Shown here: piece by piece, positions 1 to 6,217 of the stretch
Layout: every line of letters starts with the position of its first letter
Numbering within the stretch: position 1 is the stretch's first letter
NCBI GenBank assembly: GCA_003168295.1
Contig: PMST01000018.1
Coordinates: 1 to 6,243 of the forward strand
Source: Actinomycetota bacterium
GTDB lineage: Bacteria > Actinomycetota > Actinomycetes > Streptosporangiales > Streptosporangiaceae
Length of the DNA stretch: 6,243 nt
Reading direction: 5' to 3'
Position numbers and translations under genes: made by a program
The notes under the pieces: model-generated
What the model was told of the DNA's origin: nothing
Databases searched by the model: none
Seen by the model: only the letters and a program-made list of their open reading frames with translations

Positions 1-1
1 G

Positions 2-148
2 ATCCGCGAAGCGGCCATCAAGGCCATCCTGACCGGCAGCGAACGCATCGACGCGCGGCTCTTGGAGACCGTGGAGCTGGACCATGCCGCCGTGGATGAA
101 GCCGCCGTCGCCCAGCGTGGGGCCAAGAAGAACCGGAGGCGGAAATAA
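2..148 (+). CDS. tniB: C-terminal end of a TniB/TnsC-like AAA ATPase (5'-truncated by the window)
   Basis: The reading frame is open from the window edge to TAA at 146-148 and gives 48 residues containing AAIKAILTGSERI and LLETVELDHAAVDEAA, then a basic tail (AKKNRRRK). The AAIxAILxGxExI...LDHAA pattern resembles the C-terminus of actinobacterial TniB-type transposition ATPases as I know them. TniB/TnsC proteins are AAA+ regulators that link target-site proteins such as TniQ to the DDE transposase. The gene ends 2 nt before the start of tniQ, the usual order in tniABQ operons, so co-transcription and translational coupling are likely. The Walker motifs lie upstream and cannot be checked, so the assignment rests on the tail pattern and on tniQ being next door. 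Confidence 0.65.
   Translation: MREAAIKAILTGSERIDARLLETVELDHAAVDEAAVAQRGAKKNRRRK
135..139 (+). promoter_or_regulatory. Shine-Dalgarno GGAGG for tniQ, inside the end of tniB
   Basis: GGAGG lies 11 nt before the TTG at 151 and 23 nt before the next in-frame ATG at 163. The spacing is slightly long for the TTG but much too long for the ATG, so it favours the TTG start. The site sits within the last codons of the upstream gene, consistent with coupled translation. Confidence 0.55.
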
Positions 149-150
149 TC

Positions 151-1194
151 TTGAGCAGCCCGATGCCTCCGGCCCGGAGACTCCCGGTCGTACCTAGGCC
201 CCAGGCCGGGGAGCTCTCCGGTTCCTACCTGGCCAGGCTAGCCATGGCTAATCGGACAGACCCGCATACGCTTATCGGGCTGCTCGGCCGAGTGACTGCC
301 CATGTGCCAGCCGACGAGCAGCATCTTGCGATCATGGTCCTGACGTTGAACGAAGCGGCGTTTAGCCGACTGTTGACGTACACCGGGCACGTGGCCGACC
401 GGCTCGTCCGGGCGATCCCATCACTCATGCCCAAGACGTTCAAGGCGCCCGGTGAACTGCCCGCTGTCCGCATTTCTTTCCTGAAGGAACCTACGGTCGA
501 GTGTCCTGGATGTCGACTGCGCCGTAACGGTGCCTACCTCGACACCCGCCTGTTCTCGCACAGGACAGCGTGCCTACGCCATGGGTACTGGCTCTACGGG
601 CAAGGCAGCGGGGATCGTCTCGACTTCGCGCTTCTCCCAGAGGTCGCCGTCGCCCAGCAGCGCCTCAACCGGGCGACCTTGCGCTATGGCTCGGTCAACA
701 CCATGCACGCTTACCGGATTGCCGTCGGTTACCTCGGGCATGCGTGGAGGATCAACTACCATCCGCCGTGGTATCCCGCCATGATCGCCCGATGGCAGCA
801 GCGGACCCGTACGGGCGGTGTCCTGCCCGCACGCGAGACCTGGCAGCTGCCCGACTGGGCTATGCACTCGGAATGCATGGCCCTGACCTGTCTATTCCTT
901 AGCCCATACTGGGCACGGCTGGCGCTCCCCGCCCCTGACCGGCGGCACAAGCTTTTCTACGAGCGCCTGCTCGCCGAACTCGCCATCGAGGACCGCGGGA
1001 TTCTGCAGACCATCCGGAATTTCGACCCACTGCCTGGCGACATCCAGGAGCAAGCCCGTTGGGGGCGCCTGCTCAGCGATCTGGAATGGGGCTTGCCGTC
1101 GCCTGTCACCGTCACTCCTCTCAAAGTTCCATTCATCGACATCACCGACAATTACGAAATGTCGATGCGCAGGCTCCTGGGAGCTGCAAGCTAG
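151..1194 (+). CDS. tniQ: TniQ family transposon targeting protein
   Basis: The product has 347 residues with a TTG start (GGAGG upstream). The N-terminus RRLPVVPRPQAGELSGSYLARLA matches the TniQ family opening, where a proline-rich strand leads into a GES-x-x-SYL-x-R-LA type helix. A zinc-finger pattern follows: C118-P-G-C121, then C141-L-R-H144 followed by GYWL, the CxxC...CxxH arrangement of TniQ. The remaining C-terminal part is less conserved and I see no TM segment or catalytic motif. TniQ (TnsD/TniQ) proteins are DNA-binding or adaptor subunits that help choose the target site and recruit the TniB/TnsC ATPase. The gene follows the TniB-like gene by 2 nt. No CRISPR array or Cas gene is in the window, so nothing here indicates RNA-guided targeting. 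The family call is firm; target preference is unknown. Confidence 0.88.
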   Translation: MSSPMPPARRLPVVPRPQAGELSGSYLARLAMANRTDPHTLIGLLGRVTAHVPADEQHLAIMVLTLNEAAFSRLLTYTGHVADRLVRAIPSLMPKTFKAPGELPAVRISFLKEPTVECPGCRLRRNGAYLDTRLFSHRTACLRHGYWLYGQGSGDRLDFALLPEVAVAQQRLNRATLRYGSVNTMHAYRIAVGYLGHAWRINYHPPWYPAMIARWQQRTRTGGVLPARETWQLPDWAMHSECMALTCLFLSPYWARLALPAPDRRHKLFYERLLAELAIEDRGILQTIRNFDPLPGDIQEQARWGRLLSDLEWGLPSPVTVTPLKVPFIDITDNYEMSMRRLLGAAS

Positions 1195-1271
1195 GCGCGG
1201 TGCCGAGCTGGTTCCGTTGTTATTGCGAAGCTCCATCCCGGGTCAGGCCAACAGGTCGTAGGCTCATCGTC

Positions 1272-3053
1272 GTGATCAAATCGGCTAACCAGTATCCCGT
1301 GCACACGCTTCTGAGTCACGAGGGAAACGTGACGTACAGGATCCCGCCGTACCAGCGGGAGTACTCGTGGCATAAGGCGCAGTGGGAAGAGCTCTTTCAC
1401 GACCTCATCGAGGCCGACGGAGCGCACTTCCTGGGCACGATCATCACTCTCAACACGACGACGGATGCGGTGCACAGCGGAGTGTTGGAACTCATTGATG
1501 GCCAGCAGCGGATGACGACGCTGACACTGCTTCTAACAGCCGTTTACTCAGTTCTGAAGCAGCATCACGACGAACTCGACGACGATACGCGGACTGACGT
1601 GACCAATCTCGGCAGGCAACTGGTCCGCAAGGCTGACGGTGAGCCTCGTGTGACGCCTCAGATCCAGGGCCACAATCGCGACGACTACCGCTGGGTTCTC
1701 GCGGAAGCAGGCCTCAAGGTGGCCTCCTCCATCAGGAAACCCTACTTCTCGATGCGACGAGTCTACAAATGCTTCAACTACTTCCAGAGCTCAATCAGCA
1801 AGCTGGCCGAGTCCGAGAGTATCGATCCCGTCGAGGCCGCACTGCGCGTGCGAGAAGCAGTTGAACAGGCGATACTCGTAAAGATCGAGGTAGCGAACCA
1901 TGCTGATGCCTTCGTTCTCTTCGAGTCCCTTAACAACCGGGGGATGCCGCTGACGCCGGTTGACCTGATTAAGAACTACCTGCTCGCCGAATCCGAGCGC
2001 AAGTACGTCATGAACGTGGACGACGCTTTCCGGCTGTGGAACGAGATGCTGACAAACCTCGGCGACAACTACGCGACGCAGGAGCGGTTTCTGCGGCACT
2101 GCTACAACGCCTTCAAGGCGGAGCTCCCCGAGATCCCTAACGCTCCCGTGGCGACCCGAACCAATCTGATCCGCATCTACGAGACTCTCCTCAGCGCGAA
2201 CATTAAGTCGGGTACCGAGGCACTCGTCGCTGGCAGCAGGATCTACGGCCGGGTGACCTGTGTCGCGGAGACCGACTCGCCGACCAAGCTCGACGACTCC
2301 TTGCGCGAGTTGATGCGTGCCCAAGGCGCCCCCTCTTACGTACTCCTGATGTGGCTGCTGAGCAAGCGGCCCGATGTCAAGCTCTCCGAAGATCATCTTG
2401 TTCAATTGACTGACCGGCTCACAAGCTTCTTCGTTCGGCGCAACCTGACTGGCTCCCCGCAGACCTACGCGCTACCGAAGCTGTTCATGACGATCATCGA
2501 GAAGGTCTCTGGGCACACCGGTGCTGAGGTCCTCCAAATCGTGGCGCAAGAACTCCGTGATGCCTCGTCCGGCGACGACGAATTCCGAAAGCGTCTCGAG
2601 GGCCCGATCTATGAGGAGAACGCCGACGTCGCCAGGTTCATCCTCACCACCCTGTCGGCGGACGCCATGACCAAGGAGACATGGAAGGACCTCTGGGAGC
2701 AGGGGAAGGGGCACTTCGTCTGGACCATCGAGCATATCCTCCCTCAAGGGGCGAACCTGCCGGACGCCTGGAAGCAGATGCTCGGTGGATCAGAGGCTGC
2801 AGCAGCAGCCCAAGAGGAAAACGTCCACCGGCTGGGCAACCTGACGATCACCGCCTACAACAGCACGCTCAGCAACAAGTCCTTCGCGGACAAACGAGAT
2901 CGAACTGACGCCAAAGGCCGCTTCATCGGTTACAGGAACGGGCTAGCGCTGAATGAAAGCCTCGCTACCAAGGAATCATGGACCGTGGCCGACATTGAGA
3001 CGCGCACGAAGGAGCTAACTGAGCAGGCGGCCGCCCGCTTCCCGCTCGTCTGA
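1272..3053 (+). CDS. Fused DUF262-DUF1524 (GmrSD/SspE-like) modification-dependent nuclease
   Basis: The product has 593 residues if GTG 1272 is used. The N-terminal DUF262 (GmrS-like, ParB/Srx fold) half shows IPPYQREYSW (24-33), the nucleotide-binding DGQQR (76-80) and FESLNNRGMPLTPVDLIKN (217-235). The C-terminal DUF1524 (GmrD-like, His-Me finger/HNH) half shows EHILPQ with H488, then H519-R-L-G-N523 and YNSTLSNKSF (529-538), so the expected catalytic pieces appear present. Known relatives are type IV restriction enzymes (GmrSD, BrxU) that cut modified phage DNA using NTP, and SspE, which acts with phosphorothioate marking. No DNA-modification genes are in the window, so a stand-alone type IV role fits best; the modification recognised cannot be read. 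The frame stays open upstream to 1059 inside tniQ. GTG 1272 (VIKSANQYP) is chosen because the conserved domain starts soon after it, but its SD is weak. It lies 77 nt after tniQ, as transposon cargo. Confidence 0.87.
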   Translation: MIKSANQYPVHTLLSHEGNVTYRIPPYQREYSWHKAQWEELFHDLIEADGAHFLGTIITLNTTTDAVHSGVLELIDGQQRMTTLTLLLTAVYSVLKQHHDELDDDTRTDVTNLGRQLVRKADGEPRVTPQIQGHNRDDYRWVLAEAGLKVASSIRKPYFSMRRVYKCFNYFQSSISKLAESESIDPVEAALRVREAVEQAILVKIEVANHADAFVLFESLNNRGMPLTPVDLIKNYLLAESERKYVMNVDDAFRLWNEMLTNLGDNYATQERFLRHCYNAFKAELPEIPNAPVATRTNLIRIYETLLSANIKSGTEALVAGSRIYGRVTCVAETDSPTKLDDSLRELMRAQGAPSYVLLMWLLSKRPDVKLSEDHLVQLTDRLTSFFVRRNLTGSPQTYALPKLFMTIIEKVSGHTGAEVLQIVAQELRDASSGDDEFRKRLEGPIYEENADVARFILTTLSADAMTKETWKDLWEQGKGHFVWTIEHILPQGANLPDAWKQMLGGSEAAAAAQEENVHRLGNLTITAYNSTLSNKSFADKRDRTDAKGRFIGYRNGLALNESLATKESWTVADIETRTKELTEQAAARFPLV

Positions 3054-3070
3054 GGAACACTGCGGCCCCT

Positions 3071-3100
3071 CTCCGGAAAGGACATGATGGTTGGCACGAG
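3071..3100 (+). repeat. Single copy (C1) of the GACATG...GGCAC repeat, just after the nuclease gene
   Basis: CTCCGGAAAG is followed by GACATGATGGTTGGCACGAG, 18 nt after the nuclease stop codon. The 20-bp part matches 6131-6150 at 18 of 20 positions, and the leading CTCCGGAA is also found at 3315. Unlike the copies at 3315 and 6121, I see no inverted partner (CATGTCGT) within the next 100 bp, so this is an isolated or decayed copy. Confidence 0.7.
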
Positions 3101-3278
3101 ATGGCGCCTATCAGTCCCGGCTCTAGCCAACGCTCGATGAAGCCAAGGCGCTAGTAGAAATTTCCTATCGGGCTGAGGCTCCGCTCGGGCGCCAGTACGG
3201 CTTAGGCTGAATACGCTCTGTGGCGTATACCCCAACCGTGCTGGCGCTGGCGGCAGAGGATATTCCGGGCACCGCACT

Positions 3279-3293
3279 GCCTCGAAGCGAGGC
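3279..3293. other. Short hairpin GCCTCG-AAG-CGAGGC
   Basis: This is a perfect 6-bp stem with a 3-nt loop, in the spacer between repeat C1 and array A. There is no following T-run. It could be a weak transcription stop or a chance palindrome; nothing else supports a function. Confidence 0.3.
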
Positions 3294-3314
3294 TCGGGAG
3301 TGACTCAGAGTTGT

Positions 3315-3409
3315 CTCCGGAACGACATGCTCACTGGCACAAGCTCGCGTTTCGCGGTAGCACGAACATGTCGTTTCCCAGGTCCCAGACGACATGATGC
3401 CTGTCGTGG
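3315..3409. repeat. Array A: three-site repeat cluster before the GTPase module
   Basis: There are three related sites. A1 (3324-3343) is GACATGCTCACTGGCACAAG, preceded by CTCCGGAAC. A2 (3365-3381) is AACATGTCGTTTCCCAG, in inverted orientation. A3 (3388-3409) starts GACGACATGATGCCTG. A2 and A3 form a 30-bp inverted repeat with perfect 8-bp arms CATGTCGT (3367-3374) and ACGACATG (3389-3396). The same order recurs at 6121-6217: A2 is identical over 17 bp, A2-to-A3 spacing is 23 bp in both, and A1-to-A2 spacing is 41 versus 42 bp. The TGTCGTTT core resembles Tn402/Tn5053-type terminal repeats as I remember them. Likely roles are transposase-binding sites or a recombination site. Confidence 0.8.
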
Positions 3410-3490
3410 ATCCCGCGTGTGGCTGCGGTTCCGGTCAGATGAGGCAGAGGTTGCCGTAACTTCGTCTGCGAGGCGCCCCGCAGGACTACG

Positions 3491-3589
3491 GTGAACCGCC
3501 CGGAGCGCCCGTTCACCCCGGTCATCGCGGTCAGACCCGGGGAAGACGTCCCCATCGACACCAACAAGCTCTACATCATGTGCCGGTAG
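3491..3589 (+). CDS. Possible small ORF or gene remnant, 32 residues
   Basis: A GTG start preceded at 5-nt distance by AGGA (3482-3485) opens a frame whose product contains RPFTPVIAVRPGEDVPIDTN and ends KLYIMCR at TAG 3587-3589. Reading past the TAG, the same frame continues with TDGQIRRVRYTIQDE until a TGA near 3651, which looks protein-like and raises the possibility of a nonsense-interrupted gene of about 50 codons. I do not recognise the family. It could equally be a chance ORF in remnant DNA. Confidence 0.3.
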   Translation: MNRPERPFTPVIAVRPGEDVPIDTNKLYIMCR

Positions 3590-3726
3590 ACCGACGGGCA
3601 AATCCGCAGGGTGCGGTATACAATTCAGGATGAGCAACATCAGCCACGTTGAACACGCCCCGCATCAGACCCGATCAGCCAGAATCAGGAAATACAATAG
3701 AGATACATAAATAGCTGCGTTGTCCC

Positions 3727-3765
3727 GTCAGACTAGAATAGTTTAAGTCAGACCAGAATATTTAA
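3727..3765. repeat. Tandem imperfect 20/19-bp repeat upstream of the GTPase gene
   Basis: GTCAGACTAGAATAGTTTAA (3727-3746) is followed directly by GTCAGACCAGAATATTTAA (3747-3765). They differ by one substitution and one missing base. The segment is A+T-rich against GC-rich surroundings and lies 24 nt before the GTPase start. TAGAAT at 3734-3739 resembles an actinobacterial -10 hexamer, but I find no good -35 at the usual distance. Paired direct repeats here suggest a regulator-binding operator that overlaps or adjoins the promoter. Confidence 0.6.
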
Positions 3766-3789
3766 GCTCGGAGTCTCGATTGCTGCTCA

Positions 3790-5295
3790 GTGGGGGGCGC
3801 GGTGAAACTGGGCGGGAGATGGCGGAGCCGGAATCCGCTACGGTTCTTCCTCATCAGCGAGGTGATCTCTCTCGCCGTGCTCGTCCTTGGCGCCGTGATC
3901 CTCGAGGTAGCCAAGCCTTCCGTCGGGCCGACGCATGAACCGGAGGGCGCCCTTGGCCTCTCGGGGTGGGTCATCGGCTTGATCCTTATGGTGGAATTCC
4001 TCGTTCTCGGTGCCATCGACCTGACGCGTTATCTTCGCGGCTCGCTGGGTCGAAGCTGGGCGTCCCGCCGCGCCCCGTCACGGCCAGGCGCCGACCGGCC
4101 TGAGGCGCCCCCCTGGCGGGGCGCTGGCAGCGCCGCGAACGTTAGGCAGGACGAGCATGTCGAGCTTCCGAAGGACCGCCGGGTCAGTATCGTGATGCTC
4201 GGTTATCCCGGGTCTGGGAAGACGATCATGCTGGCTAGCTTGTATCGCCACTTCGCCCTCGGCGGCCTGGCCGGTATCCGGTTCGCCACCGATGATGCGT
4301 CCAACACCGAACTGCTGCGGCTTGCCGACACGATCAGGGACGCGCCTACCTTCCCGACCGGCACGCGTCCGGGAGAGACGAAGACCTGGACGTTCAGCGT
4401 GCGAGTCGAGTCCGGCGTGCAGGATGCTGGCGCGTTCACGCTTGAGTATCTGGACTACGCGGGCGGGTACCTGCGCCAGCTGGCAGGTACCGGCGGCGAT
4501 CCGCCCGATCAGCAATTCATGCGGGCCATTGCCGCTGCGGATGTCCTCATGGGCGTGATCGATGGCGACCAGTTGCGGCGGCTAATGTCTGGCGGGTACG
4601 ACCCCGCTATCGTCGTTCCGATCGAGCGCCTGCTGAACGTGCTGATCAGGGCGAGCCAGCGAAATATCCATTTGATGGTAACGAAGTGGGACGTGATGCG
4701 CGGGCCGGGCGGCTCGTATTACACGGTCGCCGACGTGATCAACACGCTGGAGCGAGTGTCTGACGACTTCCGCCGCTTCCGGCAGCATCCCCGGCTCGCC
4801 TCCATGCGTGTCATACCGGTGGCCGCGCTCGGCCTGAACGGGTTCGTGCGCTTCGCTGAGCTCGGCGAGTGCGGCATGGTCAAGGTGCCAGGCGTGCCCT
4901 GGGAACCGTGGAACGTGGAGATGCCCTTCCTCTGCGCAGTGCCCGACATCATTCAGCAAGACGTGCCCAAGATGGACGGACGCGCCGATGGCAGCCTCTC
5001 GCGGATAACGATCACCGCCCTCAGCCTGCTCGACGTAGTGACCACGGGGGTAACCGTGACAGCTGGCTTCGGCCTGGCCAACCTGACCTTTCAGCCGAGC
5101 CAGTTCATTGACCGGCTGCGGGCGTACCTAAGCAAACATCACGAGAGCGGCCAAATGCCGCGGAATCTCGGTGAACGCGAGGCGGTCGGCTACGTGGTGA
5201 ACGAATGCTACGTTGCCGTCAAAGAGTTCGAGCAGCGGATGCCGGGCACAAAAATCGGCGGCCAGGCGGCAAGAACGGGCGCCCCGGGTGGCTGA
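3790..5295 (+). CDS. Membrane-anchored P-loop GTPase (TRAFAC-like), candidate conflict-system NTPase
   Basis: The product has 501 residues. A basic N-terminus (KLGGRWRSRNPLR) precedes TM1 (about 18-40) and TM2 (about 58-77), then a disordered Arg/Pro/Ala-rich linker (about 85-120). A P-loop GTPase domain follows: G1 GYPGSGKT (138-145), G3 DYAG (D222-G225), G4 TKWD (298-301) and a G5-like PVAALG (343-348). The TKWD and DxxG motifs point to a GTPase rather than an AAA+ or STAND ATPase. The two-TM layout should leave the GTPase domain in the cytoplasm. The pattern FPTGTRPGETKTWTF (188-202) between G1 and G3 recalls GTPases described in bacterial conflict operons (double-GTPase/GTPase-associated types); that link is my inference. 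The end (about 405-480) has no motif I recognise. GTG 3802, after a G-run at 3792-3797, is an alternative start. The gene overlaps the next one by 8 nt. Confidence 0.8.
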   Translation: MGGAVKLGGRWRSRNPLRFFLISEVISLAVLVLGAVILEVAKPSVGPTHEPEGALGLSGWVIGLILMVEFLVLGAIDLTRYLRGSLGRSWASRRAPSRPGADRPEAPPWRGAGSAANVRQDEHVELPKDRRVSIVMLGYPGSGKTIMLASLYRHFALGGLAGIRFATDDASNTELLRLADTIRDAPTFPTGTRPGETKTWTFSVRVESGVQDAGAFTLEYLDYAGGYLRQLAGTGGDPPDQQFMRAIAAADVLMGVIDGDQLRRLMSGGYDPAIVVPIERLLNVLIRASQRNIHLMVTKWDVMRGPGGSYYTVADVINTLERVSDDFRRFRQHPRLASMRVIPVAALGLNGFVRFAELGECGMVKVPGVPWEPWNVEMPFLCAVPDIIQQDVPKMDGRADGSLSRITITALSLLDVVTTGVTVTAGFGLANLTFQPSQFIDRLRAYLSKHHESGQMPRNLGEREAVGYVVNECYVAVKEFEQRMPGTKIGGQAARTGAPGG

Positions 5296-6040
5296 CAAAA
5301 TATCACTCGGCGGGGAGTTGCCGGAGGAGGACCGGTCCGAGGGTGCCTGGCCTGCCGAGGCCTGGCCTTTCCTAATCGGCCGCTCGCGGACTGAGGACCA
5401 CCGGCTGGTCGTAGTCCCCCGGTTCATGACGGACAAGCACCTCCTCCGCGGGCTGCTGGACACCTCGGCCGGAGAGCCGGTCGAGGTCGAGGTCCGGGAG
5501 ATCCAGGCTGCCGGGCAGGATCCCGTTACTGTGGTCTACAGAGTGCGCGAGGCGCTTGCCCCCGACTACCGGTTGCCTGGCGCAGGACCGCTCACCGATG
5601 AGTTCGGCAGGCCGATCTTGCTGACAGAGGGATTCTTGGTACGCGCCCCGGCAGGAACCCTGGACGGCTGGGGCGTGCTGACGGCGCTCGACCGGGCGCA
5701 CGAGCTGGTGGTGCCTGCCTACCAGGCCTTCTGGAGGGACAACGGCGAGTTCTCCCGATGGGCGGAGGGGGCCTTCCGGCTGTTTCCTAGGGTTACTGGC
5801 TTGGAGCCGGATAGGTGGGCGGATAAGCTCGCAGCGGCAGTCAGAACCTTGGAGTTGACGGACGTAGCCGGACCGGTCAAGCCGATGTCGGCCATCGCCG
5901 TAGAGCCGGTGACGCACGCGGAATCCGCTGGCAGGCGGCCACGGCCCTGGGTGGTGATCGCGGTCGGGCTGTTCGTCTGCGCACTTGTCGCGGCCGTCGT
6001 CCTGCTCCTCTCCTGGAGCCACGGCCTTGGGCTGGGCTGA
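5288..6040 (+). CDS. Tail-anchored membrane protein of unknown family, partner of the GTPase
   Basis: The product has 250 residues from GTG 5288. I do not recognise the family. The soluble part (about 1-215) begins with an acidic stretch, then WPFLIGRSRTEDHRLVVVP (26-44), a strand-rich region (VEVEVREI, TVVYRVREAL), GPLTDEFGRPILLTEGFLV (100-118) and an aromatic helical region (AYQAFWRDNGEFSRWAEGAF, 144-163). A single hydrophobic segment at about 221-243 follows a basic RRPRP and is near the C-terminus, so the bulk is predicted to face the cytoplasm, the same side as the GTPase domain of its neighbour. The start codon overlaps the upstream stop in GTGGCTGA (5288-5295), implying translational coupling and probably a shared complex. 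An upstream TTG at 5213 would add a low-complexity extension lying over the GTPase gene and is less likely. No nuclease, hydrolase or pore motif is visible. Confidence 0.8.
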   Translation: MADKISLGGELPEEDRSEGAWPAEAWPFLIGRSRTEDHRLVVVPRFMTDKHLLRGLLDTSAGEPVEVEVREIQAAGQDPVTVVYRVREALAPDYRLPGAGPLTDEFGRPILLTEGFLVRAPAGTLDGWGVLTALDRAHELVVPAYQAFWRDNGEFSRWAEGAFRLFPRVTGLEPDRWADKLAAAVRTLELTDVAGPVKPMSAIAVEPVTHAESAGRRPRPWVVIAVGLFVCALVAAVVLLLSWSHGLGLG

Positions 6041-6120
6041 TCCTAGTGCCCCTTGCGGAGAGACACCAGACCGTTCGGGATAAGTTTCCTGATCTGATCT
6101 ACTGAATCTTGAGCTCGCCG

Positions 6121-6217
6121 CCCCGAAAACGACATGATGGCTGGCACAAGATCGGCCTTCAGCGTGCCATAAAACATGTCGTTTCCCAGCTACCGGACGA
6201 TATGTTCACTGTCACGG
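6121..6217. repeat. Array B: three-site repeat cluster after the GTPase module
   Basis: B1 (6131-6150) is GACATGATGGCTGGCACAAG preceded by CCCCGAAAAC. B2 (6173-6189) is AACATGTCGTTTCCCAG, identical to A2. B3 (6196-6217) starts GACGATATGTTCACTG and matches A3 at 16 of 22 positions. B2 and B3 give the same 30-bp inverted layout as array A (CATGTCGT 6175-6182, ACGATATG 6197-6204, one mismatch). B1 and B2 are also inverted to each other, with TGGCAC (6142-6147) facing GTGCCA (6164-6169). The array starts 80 nt after the stop of the tail-anchored gene and is in direct orientation to array A, bracketing the GTPase pair. Confidence 0.8.

Larger units (their letters stand above)
3054..3789. other. 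Intergenic region without a convincing gene
   Basis: This 0.74-kb stretch holds repeat C1, a short hairpin, array A, a weak 32-codon ORF (3491-3589), an A+T-rich segment from about 3660 to 3766 and a tandem repeat just before the GTPase gene. Longer frames exist on both strands but show no recognisable domain, and opposing frames overlap one another. It reads as a transposon end or junction followed by remnant DNA and the upstream region of the next gene. Confidence 0.6.

Noticed and set aside
892..1236. Minus-strand open frame over the end of tniQ
   Set aside because: It is a shadow of the tniQ coding frame in GC-rich DNA; the product has no recognisable domain, while the + strand shows TniQ motifs.
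1059..1271. Extended N-terminus of the DUF262 protein from ATG 1059
   Set aside because: This part overlaps tniQ by 136 nt, reads as low-quality out-of-frame sequence (many His, Arg, Ser), and DUF262 proteins normally begin shortly before the IPPYQREYSW motif.
1791..2405. 204-codon minus-strand frame inside the nuclease gene
   Set aside because: It lies opposite well-conserved DUF262 coding sequence and has no motif of its own.
3220..3303. 27-residue ORF VAYTPTVLALAAEDIPG...
   Set aside because: It has no clear ribosome binding site, is short, lies among repeats, and has no family I recognise.
3315..3409. CRISPR-like reading of array A
   Set aside because: The sites alternate in orientation with unequal spacing and only three members, which does not fit a repeat-spacer array.
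3630..3710. 26-residue ORF behind a TATACAAT-like hexamer, possibly leaderless
   Set aside because: The -10-like match is suggestive, but there is no -35 and the peptide is low in information and ends in an A+T-rich spacer; support is too weak for a gene call.
3721..3729. TGTCCCGTC shared with 6227-6235
   Set aside because: A 9-bp match between two places in a 6-kb window is expected by chance, and the flanks do not agree.
5372..6022. 216-codon minus-strand frame opposite the tail-anchored gene
   Set aside because: The + strand frame has a coupled start and a clear TM segment; the antisense frame is rich in Arg, Pro, Gly and Gln, as expected for a shadow.
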